From assembly GCF_014203595.1 (NCBI RefSeq), contig NZ_JACHJK010000012.1, forward strand, positions 142,135 to 206,134: a stretch of DNA of 64,000 nucleotides, given 5' to 3'. The translations under genes were made by a program, and so were the position numbers. A model generated the notes under the pieces. The model had not been told where the DNA came from, did no database searches, and was given only the letters and a program-made list of their open reading frames with translations. This stretch comes from Streptomyces echinatus. GTDB taxonomy: Bacteria > Actinomycetota > Actinomycetes > Streptomycetales > Streptomycetaceae. Position 1 is the first letter of the stretch, and each line of letters begins with the position of its first letter. This document shows positions 34,242-42,407 of this stretch, piece after piece.

Positions 34242-35038
34242 CGCCGGGGTCCTCCTCCTTCATGGACTTCCTGTCCGAGCACCAGCCGGAGCTGCTGCCG
34301 GGCAAGCGGCAGCTGCCGCCCACGCAGGGCGTGCTGGAGGCGCCGCACGGGACGACCATCGTGGCCGTGACGTTCCCCGGTGGTGTCGTGCTCGCCGGTG
34401 ACCGCCGGGCCACGATGGGCAATGTCATCGCGCAGCGGGACATCGAGAAGGTGTTCCCGGCGGACGAGTACTCGGCGGTGGGTATCGCCGGCACCGCGGG
34501 TCTGGCCGTGGAGATGGTCAAGCTCTTCCAGCTGGAGCTGGAGCACTTCGAGAAGGTCGAGGGCGCTCAGCTGTCGCTGGAGGGCAAGGCGAACCGGCTG
34601 TCGACCATGATCCGTTCCAATCTGGGCATGGCCATGCAGGGTCTGGCGGTGGTGCCGCTGTTCGCGGGGTACGACCTGGACCGGGAGCGGGGGCGCATCT
34701 TCTCGTACGACGTCACGGGTGGCCGTTCGGAGGAGCACAACTTCGCGGCGACGGGTTCGGGGTCGGTCTTCGCCCGGGGTGCGATGAAGAAGCTGTTCCG
34801 TGACGATCTGACCGAGGAGCAGGCGACCACACTGGTGGTACAGGCTCTGTATGACGCGGCTGACGACGACTCGGCGACCGGTGGTCCCGATGTCGCCCGC
34901 CGGATCTACCCGATCATCACCGTGATCACCGAGGACGGTTTCCGCCGGCTGACGGAGGACGAGGCGTCCGGGCTGTCGCGTTCGGTGCTCCAGAAGCGCC
35001 TGGAGGAGCCGGACGGTCCGAAGGCCGCCCTGCTCTGA
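34193..35038 (+). CDS. prcB: 20S proteasome beta subunit
   Basis: A 281-residue precursor of the catalytic subunit. A propeptide of 53 residues ends in EAPHG, and autocleavage exposes Thr54 (TTIVAVTFPGG), the N-terminal nucleophile. The expected Asp70 (LAGDRRATMG) and Lys86 (DIEKVF) complete the active site. Two heptameric beta rings sit between PrcA rings. GTG 34193 gives VEANTRGTGR, the expected start, with GGAAGGA upstream, both inside the preceding nuclease gene. This overlap suggests translational coupling. Confidence 0.97.
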   Translation: MEANTRGTGRLPAAFLTPGSSSFMDFLSEHQPELLPGKRQLPPTQGVLEAPHGTTIVAVTFPGGVVLAGDRRATMGNVIAQRDIEKVFPADEYSAVGIAGTAGLAVEMVKLFQLELEHFEKVEGAQLSLEGKANRLSTMIRSNLGMAMQGLAVVPLFAGYDLDRERGRIFSYDVTGGRSEEHNFAATGSGSVFARGAMKKLFRDDLTEEQATTLVVQALYDAADDDSATGGPDVARRIYPIITVITEDGFRRLTEDEASGLSRSVLQKRLEEPDGPKAALL

Positions 35039-35099
35039 GCGCGGGTGCGGTTCTTATCGAGGTGATCCAGTGACCATGACAGAAAGGGACGGATAACCG

Positions 35100-35837
35100 G
35101 TGTCGACGCCGTTCTATGTCTCACCCCAGCAGGCGATGGCCGACCGGGCGGAGTATGCCCGTAAGGGCATCGCGCGCGGTCGCAGCCTGGTCGTGCTGCA
35201 GTATGCCGACGGCATCGTGTTCGTCGGTGAGAACCCGTCCCGTGCGCTGCACAAGTTCAGCGAGATCTATGACCGGATCGGCTTCGCGGCGGCCGGTAAG
35301 TACAACGAGTACGAGAATCTGCGCATCGGTGGTGTGCGGTATGCCGACCTGCGGGGTTACACGTACGACCGGGATGATGTGACCGCGCGCGGTCTGGCGA
35401 ACGTGTATGCGCAGACCTTGGGCACGATCTTCTCTTCGGCGGCCGAGAAGCCGTACGAGGTGGAGCTGGTGGTGGCCGAGGTGGGGGAGACCCCGGAGGG
35501 TGACCAGATCTACCGGCTGCCGCATGACGGGTCGATCGTGGATGAGCACGGTTCGGTCGCGGTGGGTGGTAATGCGGAGCAGATCGGCAGTTTCCTGGAT
35601 CAGCGGCATCGTGACGGGATGTCGTTGGCGGAGGCGCTGAGGCTTGCTGTGCAGGCTCTGTCGCGGGACACCAACGGCAGTGAGCGGGAGATTCCCGCGG
35701 AGCGCCTGGAGGTGGCCGTGCTGGACCGTACGCGTCCGCAGAAGCGGAAGTTCAAGCGGATCGTGGGGCGTCAGCTCGGCCGTCTGCTGGAGGCGGAGGG
35801 TGCGGGTACGGAGGCGGAGACGTCCGAGGACGAGTGA
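35100..35837 (+). CDS. prcA: 20S proteasome alpha subunit
   Basis: A 245-residue alpha subunit. The N-terminus STPFYVSPQQAMADRAEYARKG contains the gating segment and helix H0 of alpha subunits. No Thr nucleophile is present, as expected. The C-terminal tail is basic, then acidic (RPQKRKFKRIVG, then ETSEDE). Alpha rings bind the Arc C-terminus. GTG 35100 lies 61 bases after prcB in the same operon. A terminator shared with the converging lacI-type gene follows. Confidence 0.96.
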   Translation: MSTPFYVSPQQAMADRAEYARKGIARGRSLVVLQYADGIVFVGENPSRALHKFSEIYDRIGFAAAGKYNEYENLRIGGVRYADLRGYTYDRDDVTARGLANVYAQTLGTIFSSAAEKPYEVELVVAEVGETPEGDQIYRLPHDGSIVDEHGSVAVGGNAEQIGSFLDQRHRDGMSLAEALRLAVQALSRDTNGSEREIPAERLEVAVLDRTRPQKRKFKRIVGRQLGRLLEAEGAGTEAETSEDE

Positions 35838-35854
35838 TCCGTCGCTGTTCCGTG

Positions 35855-35884
35855 GTGCCCCGGCCGGTTCTCCGGTCGGGGCAC
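35855..35884. terminator. terminator between prcA and the LacI-type gene
   Basis: A 13-bp stem (35855-35867 with 35872-35884, one G-U), a TTCT loop and T-rich downstream bases lie between convergent stops. Confidence 0.8.
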
Positions 35885-35889
35885 TGTGT

Positions 35890-36909
35890 TTATGCGGGGG
35901 TGGGTGGCGGGGCGGTGGAGCCGCGGACGACGAGTTCGACGGGGATGTCGCGGTTTTCGGGTTCGCGGCCTTCGAGGACCGCCATGAGGGCGTGCATGCC
36001 GTGTTCGCCGAAGAGCTCGGCGTCGAGTCGTACGGTGGTGAGTTCGGGGTCGATGGCGGTGGCGAGGGCGAGGTCGTCGAGGCCGGTGACGGAGATGTCG
36101 TCGGGGATGCGCAGGCCGAGTCGGCGTAGGGCCTTGTAGGCGCCGGCGGCGAGTTTGTCGTCGTCGCAGACGACGGCTGTGGGGCGGGGGCCGGGTGCGG
36201 TGAGTGCGGCTTCGGTGGCGGTCAGGGCGCCGTCGATGGAGATGGGGGCGCGGGCGGTGCGGATCTCGGTGCCCGGGGTGGTGGCCATGTGTGCGGCGAG
36301 TTCTCGTGCGCGTACTTCGAAGGTCCAGGAGGGCACGTCCGCGGCGAGGTGGAGGATGCGGCGGTGGCCGAGGCCGAGGAGGTGGGTGGTGACCTGGCGG
36401 ACGCCGTCGGCGATGTCGAGGTTGACGGTGGCGGCGCCGAGGCTGCCGGTGGGGTCGCTGTCGAGCATGACGAGGGGGAGCTGGTCGCCGCGGATGGCGG
36501 TGAGGGCGTCGGCGGCCATGGAGGAGGCGATGACGCCGTCGAGGGCGGCCTGGGCGGAGGCGAAGGGGTCGCGGGCGGGGCCGATGCCTTCGGGGGAGGG
36601 GTAGAGGACGACGCCGAAGCCGTGTGCGGCGGCGACGCGTGCGGCGCCGGTGTAGACGCCGGCGAAGAATTCGGTGGTGAGGGCGGGGACGACGAGGAGG
36701 ACGGTGCGGGTGCGGCCGAGGCGGAGGTTGCGGGCGGCGAGGTTGGGGCGGTAGCCGAGGTCGCGGGCGGCTTCGCGGACGCGTTCGGCGGTGGTCTCGG
36801 AGACCCGGCCGCGCCATTTGTCGCCGAGGACGAGGGAGACGGCTGCCTGGGAGACCCCGGCCGCCTGGGCGACGTCGCGGCTGGTCGGGCGCGTGCTGCT
36901 GCGTGCCAC
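35890..36909 (-). CDS. LacI-family transcriptional regulator
   Basis: A 339-residue LacI/GalR-type regulator. The N-terminal helix-turn-helix is SRDVAQAAGVSQAAVSLVLG (about residues 10-29), then a hinge helix NLAARNLRLGRTRT. The periplasmic-binding-protein-like core has GVIASSMAADA, LPLVMLDSDP and the C-terminal PDDISVTGLDDLALATAIDP. The start is GTG 36909 (ARSSTRPTSRDV), with AGAGGAG about 11 bases upstream. It is divergent from an MFS exporter gene, its probable target. Both interrupt the run of proteasome genes between prcA and pafA. Confidence 0.92.
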   Translation of the reverse strand: MARSSTRPTSRDVAQAAGVSQAAVSLVLGDKWRGRVSETTAERVREAARDLGYRPNLAARNLRLGRTRTVLLVVPALTTEFFAGVYTGAARVAAAHGFGVVLYPSPEGIGPARDPFASAQAALDGVIASSMAADALTAIRGDQLPLVMLDSDPTGSLGAATVNLDIADGVRQVTTHLLGLGHRRILHLAADVPSWTFEVRARELAAHMATTPGTEIRTARAPISIDGALTATEAALTAPGPRPTAVVCDDDKLAAGAYKALRRLGLRIPDDISVTGLDDLALATAIDPELTTVRLDAELFGEHGMHALMAVLEGREPENRDIPVELVVRGSTAPPPTPA

Positions 36910-37004
36910 CGTGGGGGGTGCTCCTCTTGGTGTGGTCGTCGGCCGGTGGGTGTCGGGCGTGTCGGCCGGTGTGGGTCGTCTGGACGTGTGAACAGCGCTC
37001 ATGG

Positions 37005-37033
37005 TACGTATGGGAGCGGAAGTTATACGTAAC
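37005..37033. promoter_or_regulatory. candidate operator between the LacI and MFS genes
   Basis: TACGTA (37005-37010) and the partial palindrome GTTATACGTAAC (37022-37033) share ACGTA cores. They lie just upstream of the MFS ribosome site (GGAGG, 37038), where a LacI-type repressor would block transcription. Confidence 0.45.
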
Positions 37034-37047
37034 ACTTGGAGGCGGGC

Positions 37048-38307
37048 ATGGCCACGGGGTACCTGGAGATCCTGAGGGCGAGGCACGCGCTCCGGTTGCT
37101 CACCGGCACCCTGGTGGGCCGGCTGCCCAATGCCACCGCCGCCATCGCCCTGGTGCTCTTCGTGCGCGCGGAGGGCGGCACCTACAGCCTCGCCGGTGCG
37201 CTGGCGGCGGTGTACGGCGTCGCCAACGCGGTCGGTCAGCCGGTGCTGGGCCGGCTCGTGGACCTGCACGGGCAGCCGCGGGTTCAGCTGCCCGCGGCCG
37301 TCCTCGCGGCCCTGGCCATGTCGCTGTTCGCGCTGTCGGGCACCGATCCGCTGCCGCTGGCCTACGCGGCGGTCGCGGCGGCCGGTCTGTTCACGCCGCC
37401 GCTGGAGGGCGGGCTGCGCGCGCTGTGGCCGTCCGTGCTGCGCCGTGAGGAGCAGGTGCACACCGCGTACGCCATGGACGCGATCGCGCAGGAGATCATG
37501 TTCACCGTGGGGCCGCTGCTGGTGACCCTGTGCGTGTCGGTGTGGGACGAGCGTGCGGCTCTGCTGGTGCTGAGCGTCCTGGGGGTGCTCGGCGCGCTGT
37601 CGGTGGTCGTCTCGCCGCCGTCGCGCGCGTGGCGGTCGGCGCCGCGCGAGGCGCACTGGCTGGGTGCGCTGCGCTCGCCGGGGCTGCTCGCGCTGCTCGC
37701 CGCGTTCCTGTTCGTCGGTATCGCGCTGGGTTCCATCACGGTGGCGGCGGTGTCGTACGCGGACGGGCACGGTGGTGACGCGGTGTACGGCTGGCTGATG
37801 GCCGGGCTGGGGCTGGGGGCGCTGGCCGGCGGCTCCGTGTACGGGGCGCGCCGGTGGGCGGGTTCGCCGGAGCGGCGACTGCGGGTGCTGACGGCTCTTC
37901 TGGCGGTGTGTTACCTGCCGCTCGTGCTGACGCCGGGCGTGGTCCCCATGGTGCTGCTGAGTGTGGTGTCCGGGGTGTTCCTTGCGCCCTGCATCGCGTG
38001 TGCGTTCATCATCGTCGACCGGCACGCGCCGAGCGGGACCGTCACCGAGGCGTTCTCCTGGCTGGTGACGACGTTCACCGTGGGCGCTTCGGTGGGAACG
38101 GGCCTGGCGGGGCCGGTGGTCCAGGCCGGTGGGACGGTGTGGGGATTCGTGCTGCCGGGTGTGGCGGGGGCCGTGTCGTTGCTGGTCCTGGTCGCCACCG
38201 GAGGGGTCCTCGCAGCTCCCGCGCGGGGCGGGGTCGTTGCGGCTTCATCGGAAAATGATCCAAATCGTGCTGTCGAACCCCGTTTCAGCTCGGGGGATCG
38301 GGCGTAA
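37048..38307 (+). CDS. MFS transporter
   Basis: A 419-residue major facilitator protein with about 12 predicted membrane helices (for example LALLAAFLFVGIALGSITVA and VPMVLLSVVSGVFLAPCIAC). The motif-A-like loop is GRLVDLHGQPRVQLP near residue 72. The architecture fits drug-type proton antiporters, but the substrate is unknown. ATG 37048 has GGAGG five bases upstream. The last bases of the gene overlap the pafA promoter: its TAA stop forms part of the TAATGT box. Confidence 0.9.
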   Translation: MATGYLEILRARHALRLLTGTLVGRLPNATAAIALVLFVRAEGGTYSLAGALAAVYGVANAVGQPVLGRLVDLHGQPRVQLPAAVLAALAMSLFALSGTDPLPLAYAAVAAAGLFTPPLEGGLRALWPSVLRREEQVHTAYAMDAIAQEIMFTVGPLLVTLCVSVWDERAALLVLSVLGVLGALSVVVSPPSRAWRSAPREAHWLGALRSPGLLALLAAFLFVGIALGSITVAAVSYADGHGGDAVYGWLMAGLGLGALAGGSVYGARRWAGSPERRLRVLTALLAVCYLPLVLTPGVVPMVLLSVVSGVFLAPCIACAFIIVDRHAPSGTVTEAFSWLVTTFTVGASVGTGLAGPVVQAGGTVWGFVLPGVAGAVSLLVLVATGGVLAAPARGGVVAASSENDPNRAVEPRFSSGDRA

Positions 38308-38310
38308 TGT
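38282..38310 (+). promoter_or_regulatory. pafA promoter for a leaderless mRNA
   Basis: GTTTCA (38282-38287), 17 bases, then TAATGT (38305-38310), then 6 bases to the pafA ATG. There is no room for a ribosome site, so the transcript likely begins at the start codon. The same GTTTCA-N17-TAnnGT arrangement precedes arc. Confidence 0.5.
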
Positions 38311-38316
38311 TCCCTC

Positions 38317-39678
38317 ATGGACCGCCGCATTTTCGGGCTGGAGAACGAGTACGGCGTCACGTGCACGTTCAGGGGACAGCGGCGCCTGTCTCCTGACGAG
38401 GTGGCGCGGTACCTCTTCCGCCGTGTCGTGTCATGGGGCCGCAGCAGCAATGTCTTTCTGCGAAACGGCGCCCGGCTCTATCTCGACGTGGGCTCACATC
38501 CGGAATACGCGACACCCGAGTGTGACAACGTGACCGAACTGGTCACCCACGACAAGGCCGGCGAGCGCATTCTCGAGGGACTCCTGGTGGACGCGGAACG
38601 ACGCCTGCACGAGGAGGGAATCGCAGGCGACGTCTACCTCTTCAAGAACAACACCGACTCGGCGGGGAACTCCTACGGGTGCCACGAGAACTACCTGGTG
38701 GCGCGGCACGGGGAGTTCTCGCGGCTCGCGGACATCCTCATTCCGTTCCTGGTGACCCGGCAGCTGTTGTGCGGTGCCGGGAAGGTGCTGCAGACGCCGC
38801 GTGGGGCCGTGTACTGCGTGAGTCAGCGTGCCGAGCACATCTGGGAGGGCGTCTCCTCGGCGACGACCCGGTCCCGGCCCATCATCAACACCCGGGACGA
38901 GCCGCACGCGGATGCCGAGCGTTACCGCCGGCTGCACGTCATCGTCGGTGACTCGAACATGTCCGAGACGACGATGCTGCTGAAGGTCGGTGCCACCGAC
39001 CTGGTGCTGCGGATGATCGAGGCGGGCACCGTGATGCGTGACCTGACCCTGGAGAACCCGATCCGGGCGATCCGGGAGGTGAGTCACGACATCACCGGCC
39101 GGCGCAAGGTGCGGCTGGCCAGTGGGCGGGAGGCGTCCGCGCTGGAGGTGCAGCGCGAGTACTTCGACAAGGCGCTGGACTTCTGCGAGCGCCGGGGTAT
39201 CCGTACGGGTACGGTCGCGCAGGTCCTGGACCTGTGGGGCCGTACGCTCGAGGCGATCGAGAACGAGGAACTGGACCGCATCGAGACCGAGATCGACTGG
39301 GTGATGAAGTACAAGCTCATCGAGCGGTACCGGGCGAAGCACAACATGACGATGTCGCATCCGCGGGTCGCTCAGATAGACCTCGCGTACCACGACATCC
39401 ACCGTCGTCGTGGTCTGTACTACCTGCTGGAGAAGAAGGGGCAAGCCACGCGTATCTGCAACGACTTGAAGATCTTCGAGGGCAAGTCGGTTCCTCCGCA
39501 GACGACTCGGGCGCGGTTGCGTGGTGACTTCATCCGGCGGGCGCAGGAACAGCGCAGGGATTTCACGGTCGACTGGGTGCACCTGAAGCTCAACGACCAG
39601 GCGCAGCGCACCGTGCTGTGCAAGGACCCGTTCCGTTCGGTGGACGACCGGGTGGAGAAGCTGATCGCCGGAATGTAG
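38317..39678 (+). CDS. pafA: Pup-protein ligase
   Basis: A 453-residue ligase that phosphorylates the C-terminal Glu of Pup with ATP and joins it to a substrate lysine. Key residues are Glu9 in FGLENEYGVTC, catalytic Asp57 in RLYLDVGSHPEYATPE, and FKNNTDSAGNSYGCHENYL. The large N-terminal glutamine-synthetase-like domain is followed by a small C-terminal domain. It lacks the insertion loop of Dop. The start codon follows the MFS stop by 9 bases behind its own promoter. A 14-bp hairpin follows. Confidence 0.97.
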   Translation: MDRRIFGLENEYGVTCTFRGQRRLSPDEVARYLFRRVVSWGRSSNVFLRNGARLYLDVGSHPEYATPECDNVTELVTHDKAGERILEGLLVDAERRLHEEGIAGDVYLFKNNTDSAGNSYGCHENYLVARHGEFSRLADILIPFLVTRQLLCGAGKVLQTPRGAVYCVSQRAEHIWEGVSSATTRSRPIINTRDEPHADAERYRRLHVIVGDSNMSETTMLLKVGATDLVLRMIEAGTVMRDLTLENPIRAIREVSHDITGRRKVRLASGREASALEVQREYFDKALDFCERRGIRTGTVAQVLDLWGRTLEAIENEELDRIETEIDWVMKYKLIERYRAKHNMTMSHPRVAQIDLAYHDIHRRRGLYYLLEKKGQATRICNDLKIFEGKSVPPQTTRARLRGDFIRRAQEQRRDFTVDWVHLKLNDQAQRTVLCKDPFRSVDDRVEKLIAGM

Positions 39679-39728
39679 CGGAAAGCGGGTGAGTCAAGCG
39701 GTCGGGCGGCGAACTGCCCGAACGCCAC

Positions 39729-39761
39729 ACGGGCGCCGTACGTTTCCCGTACGGCGCCCGT
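39729..39761 (+). terminator. pafA terminator hairpin
   Basis: A perfect 14-bp stem (39729-39742 with 39748-39761) and a 5-base loop lie 50 bases after the pafA stop. Confidence 0.75.
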
Positions 39762-39821
39762 CTCAGGTCGTAGAGTTGCGCGCACGCCATCCGCAAGATC
39801 GACCGATTACGAGGCTCTTCC

Positions 39822-40823
39822 GTGCGCCGACGCTCACTTCTCCTCGCCGCCGTTCCCGCAGGACTGGTCACGCTCGCCGGGTGCGGTGACGACAAGTCCG
39901 ACTCCAGCAAGAGCGCCTCACCGTCGCCCTCGGTGTCCTCCGCGCCCCCGCCCAAGATCGTGGACGGGCCGCTGCCGGGGATCACGGCGGGCAAGGAGTT
40001 CGGTGAGAAGCCGACGGTGGCCAAGGGGTCGGGTGATCCGTCGAAGTTCCTCGCGGTGCGGACGGTGATCGCGGGCAGTGGCCGGACGGTCGCGGAGAAC
40101 GACTTCATCCGGGCGGACTATCTGGGCCAGATCTGGGACTCGGGCAAGGTCTTCGACAACTCCTACGACCGTAAGCGTCCGCTGGTCATGCAGCTCGCGC
40201 GGGGCAGCCTCATCGACGGCTGGCTGTATGCCCTGCAGGGCAGGAAGACGGGCAGCCGGCTCGAGATCTCGGTGCCGCCGGACCTGGGGTACGGCAAGGG
40301 GGGCAATGCGCAGGCGGGGATCAAGGGCACCGACACGCTGGTGTTCGTGATCGACCTGATCGAGGCGTTCAACTCCAAGAGTTCCGCCAAGGGCACGCCG
40401 GTGCCGCAGGACGACGCCGCGCTGCCGAAGGTGGGCACCAACACCGACGGATCGGTGCCCAAGGTGACGATTCCGAAGACGGACCCGCCGAAGAAGCTGG
40501 TGTCGGAGTACGTCCTGGAGGGCGACGGTCCCGAGCTGAAGGCGGACCAGGCGGTCCTGTGTCAGTTCCAGGGTCTGGTCTGGGACGGTGGCAAGACGTT
40601 TCAGCGGACGTACGGTTCGGGCCGGCTCAGCCAGTTCTCGCTGGAGCAGATGAAGGAGGCGGTGAAGGGTCTCGCCCAGGGGCTGACCGGCAAGAAGGTG
40701 GGCAGCAGGGTTCTGCTCGTCATCCCGCCGGAGCTGGGGTACGGGGACAACCCGCCGAGCGGCGGGCCCGTCAAGAAGGGCTCCACGCTGGTGTTCACGG
40801 TGGACATCCTCGCCGCGATGTGA
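39822..40823 (+). CDS. FKBP-type peptidyl-prolyl isomerase lipoprotein, two FKBP domains
   Basis: A 333-residue exported protein. The signal peptide has an arginine-rich start (RRRSLLLAAVPAG) and lipobox LAGC (Cys21), followed by a Ser/Pro linker. FKBP domain 1 spans about residues 85-190 (RLEISVPPDLGYGKGG, TLVFVIDLIEAF). Domain 2 spans about 225-333 (VLLVIPPELGYGDNPPSGG, TLVFTVDIL). Such proteins catalyse proline isomerisation outside the membrane. Both domains deviate from the canonical active site, so activity may be weak. GTG 39822 is followed by a cytoplasmic FKBP gene. Confidence 0.9.
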   Translation: MRRRSLLLAAVPAGLVTLAGCGDDKSDSSKSASPSPSVSSAPPPKIVDGPLPGITAGKEFGEKPTVAKGSGDPSKFLAVRTVIAGSGRTVAENDFIRADYLGQIWDSGKVFDNSYDRKRPLVMQLARGSLIDGWLYALQGRKTGSRLEISVPPDLGYGKGGNAQAGIKGTDTLVFVIDLIEAFNSKSSAKGTPVPQDDAALPKVGTNTDGSVPKVTIPKTDPPKKLVSEYVLEGDGPELKADQAVLCQFQGLVWDGGKTFQRTYGSGRLSQFSLEQMKEAVKGLAQGLTGKKVGSRVLLVIPPELGYGDNPPSGGPVKKGSTLVFTVDILAAM

Positions 40824-40908
40824 CGCGGTGTGCCCGTAGCGGGCGGGAGGGTCGTGGAGATGAAAGACTGTCCGCGTTTCGTGTCGTACACAAGCAGGAG
40901 CTTTTGAC

Positions 40909-41280
40909 GTGAGCATCGATAAGCCCGAGATCGACTTCCCGGAGGGCAACCCCCCTGCCGACCTTGAGATCAAGGACATCTGGGAGGGTGACGGGCCGGT
41001 CGCCGAGGCGGGCCAGACGGTCACCGTGCACTACGTGGGCGTGTCCTTCAGCACCGGTGAGGAGTTCGACGCCAGCTGGAACCGTGGCGCTCCGTTCCGC
41101 TTCCCGCTGGGCGGCGGCCGGGTCATCAAGGGCTGGGACCTGGGTGTGCAGGGCATGAAGGTCGGTGGCCGTCGCCAGCTGACCATCCCGGCCCACCTCG
41201 CCTACGGGAACCAGAGCCCGACTCCGGCGATCAAGGCCGGCGAGACCCTCATCTTCGTGGTGGATCTCCTCGGCGTCTGA
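40909..41280 (+). CDS. cytoplasmic FKBP-type peptidyl-prolyl isomerase
   Basis: A 123-residue single-domain FKBP of the FKBP12 type. Canonical elements are VTVHYVGVSFSTGEEFDASW, FPLGGGRVIKGWDLGVQGMK (active-site Val-Ile-Lys-Gly-Trp) and LTIPAHLAYGNQ. No signal peptide is present. It catalyses proline cis-trans isomerisation and would bind FK506/rapamycin-like compounds. GTG 40909 is preceded by CAGGAGC. The preceding gene encodes the lipoprotein FKBP. A terminator hairpin separates it from pafB. Confidence 0.95.
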   Translation: MSIDKPEIDFPEGNPPADLEIKDIWEGDGPVAEAGQTVTVHYVGVSFSTGEEFDASWNRGAPFRFPLGGGRVIKGWDLGVQGMKVGGRRQLTIPAHLAYGNQSPTPAIKAGETLIFVVDLLGV

Positions 41281-41314
41281 TCCGCGGTCCGGTCCGACCG
41301 GATCCGATCACCTG

Positions 41315-41341
41315 GGGCCCATGCCTGCTCGGCATGGGCCC
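41315..41341 (+). terminator. FKBP terminator hairpin
   Basis: A perfect 11-bp stem (41315-41325 with 41331-41341) and a 5-base loop lie 35 bases after the stop. Confidence 0.75.
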
Positions 41342-41414
41342 TCGGCTTTGTGACCGCGTGCCGGAGCGGTACGGTCGTCGGTCGTAAGCACCAGAGGGAA
41401 GGCGAAGGGCGTCG

Positions 41415-42392
41415 ATGGCCATTGCCAAGGCCGAGCGGCTGATGAACCTCGCGCTGTGTCTGCTCGGCACTCGCCGGCCGCTCAGCAAGCGCGAGCTGCG
41501 CGATTCCATTGAGGCATACGTCGAGGCGGCCAGGCCGGACAACGGCGCGGCGGGCTCCGACGACTCCTTCAACCGGATGTTCGAGCGGGACAAGGACGAC
41601 CTGCGCGAGCTGGGCCTGGTCATCGAGACCGTGGAGAACATCGAGGGCGAGGTCGGTTACCTCGCCCGCCGTGACAGCAACCGTCTGCCTCCCATCACCC
41701 TGGACGCCGAGGAGGCCGCCGCGCTGGGCCTGGCCGCCAAGGTCTGGCAGCAGGCGCGGCTGGCCGGGGCGGCCAGCGGTGCCCTGCAGAAGCTGCGCGC
41801 GGCCGGGCTGCCCGAGGACGTCGACCCGTACGAGGCGCACGGCGCGCTGGAGCCGCGCATCCCGGTGCACGAGGCCGCCTTCGAGCCGTTGATGCTGGCC
41901 TGTCGCGACCGTCGGCCGGTCGTCTTCGAGTACCGCAAGGCCTCCGCGGTGCACCCCGAGCCCCGGCATGTCGAGCCGTGGGCGCTGGAGTGCTGGCGCG
42001 GCCACTGGTACCTGGCCGGTTTCGACCGCGACCGGGGGGCCGAGCGGGTGTTCCGGCTGTCCCGGATCACGGGCAGGGTCCGGTCGCGCGGGACGGGCTT
42101 CAGCGCGCCTGTCCCGGACGTGGTGACCGTGCGCGAGACCGTCGCGAGCTGGGCCGGCGAGGTGGCCGACCGCTCGGCGCTGATCCGGCTGCGTTCCGGC
42201 GCCGGTTACCCCCTTCGGGCGAAAGCCACGGAGGTCAGGGAACTCGGTGACGGCTGGGACGAGTTGGAGATTCCGTACGGGCACGGTCTGGACGCGTGGC
42301 TGGTGGAGTTCGGGCCGGACGTGGTGGTGGTGGAGCCCGCAGAGCTGCGGGCGGACGTGGTGGACCGGCTGCGTGCCGTGGCCAAGGGCTGA
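41415..42392 (+). CDS. pafB: WYL-domain transcriptional regulator PafB
   Basis: A 325-residue regulator. An N-terminal winged helix (AKAERLMNLALCLLGTRRPLS) is followed by the WYL domain (about 155-235), with VVFEYRKAS, WRGHWYLAGFD and RVFRLSRITG, and the WCX C-terminal extension. In mycobacteria PafB and PafC form a complex that activates the RecA/LexA-independent DNA damage response. The pair is named for genetic linkage to pafA, not for a role in pupylation itself. pafC follows after 15 bases in the same operon. Confidence 0.93.
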   Translation: MAIAKAERLMNLALCLLGTRRPLSKRELRDSIEAYVEAARPDNGAAGSDDSFNRMFERDKDDLRELGLVIETVENIEGEVGYLARRDSNRLPPITLDAEEAAALGLAAKVWQQARLAGAASGALQKLRAAGLPEDVDPYEAHGALEPRIPVHEAAFEPLMLACRDRRPVVFEYRKASAVHPEPRHVEPWALECWRGHWYLAGFDRDRGAERVFRLSRITGRVRSRGTGFSAPVPDVVTVRETVASWAGEVADRSALIRLRSGAGYPLRAKATEVRELGDGWDELEIPYGHGLDAWLVEFGPDVVVVEPAELRADVVDRLRAVAKG

Positions 42393-42407
42393 GGGGGGAG
42401 CAGGACT

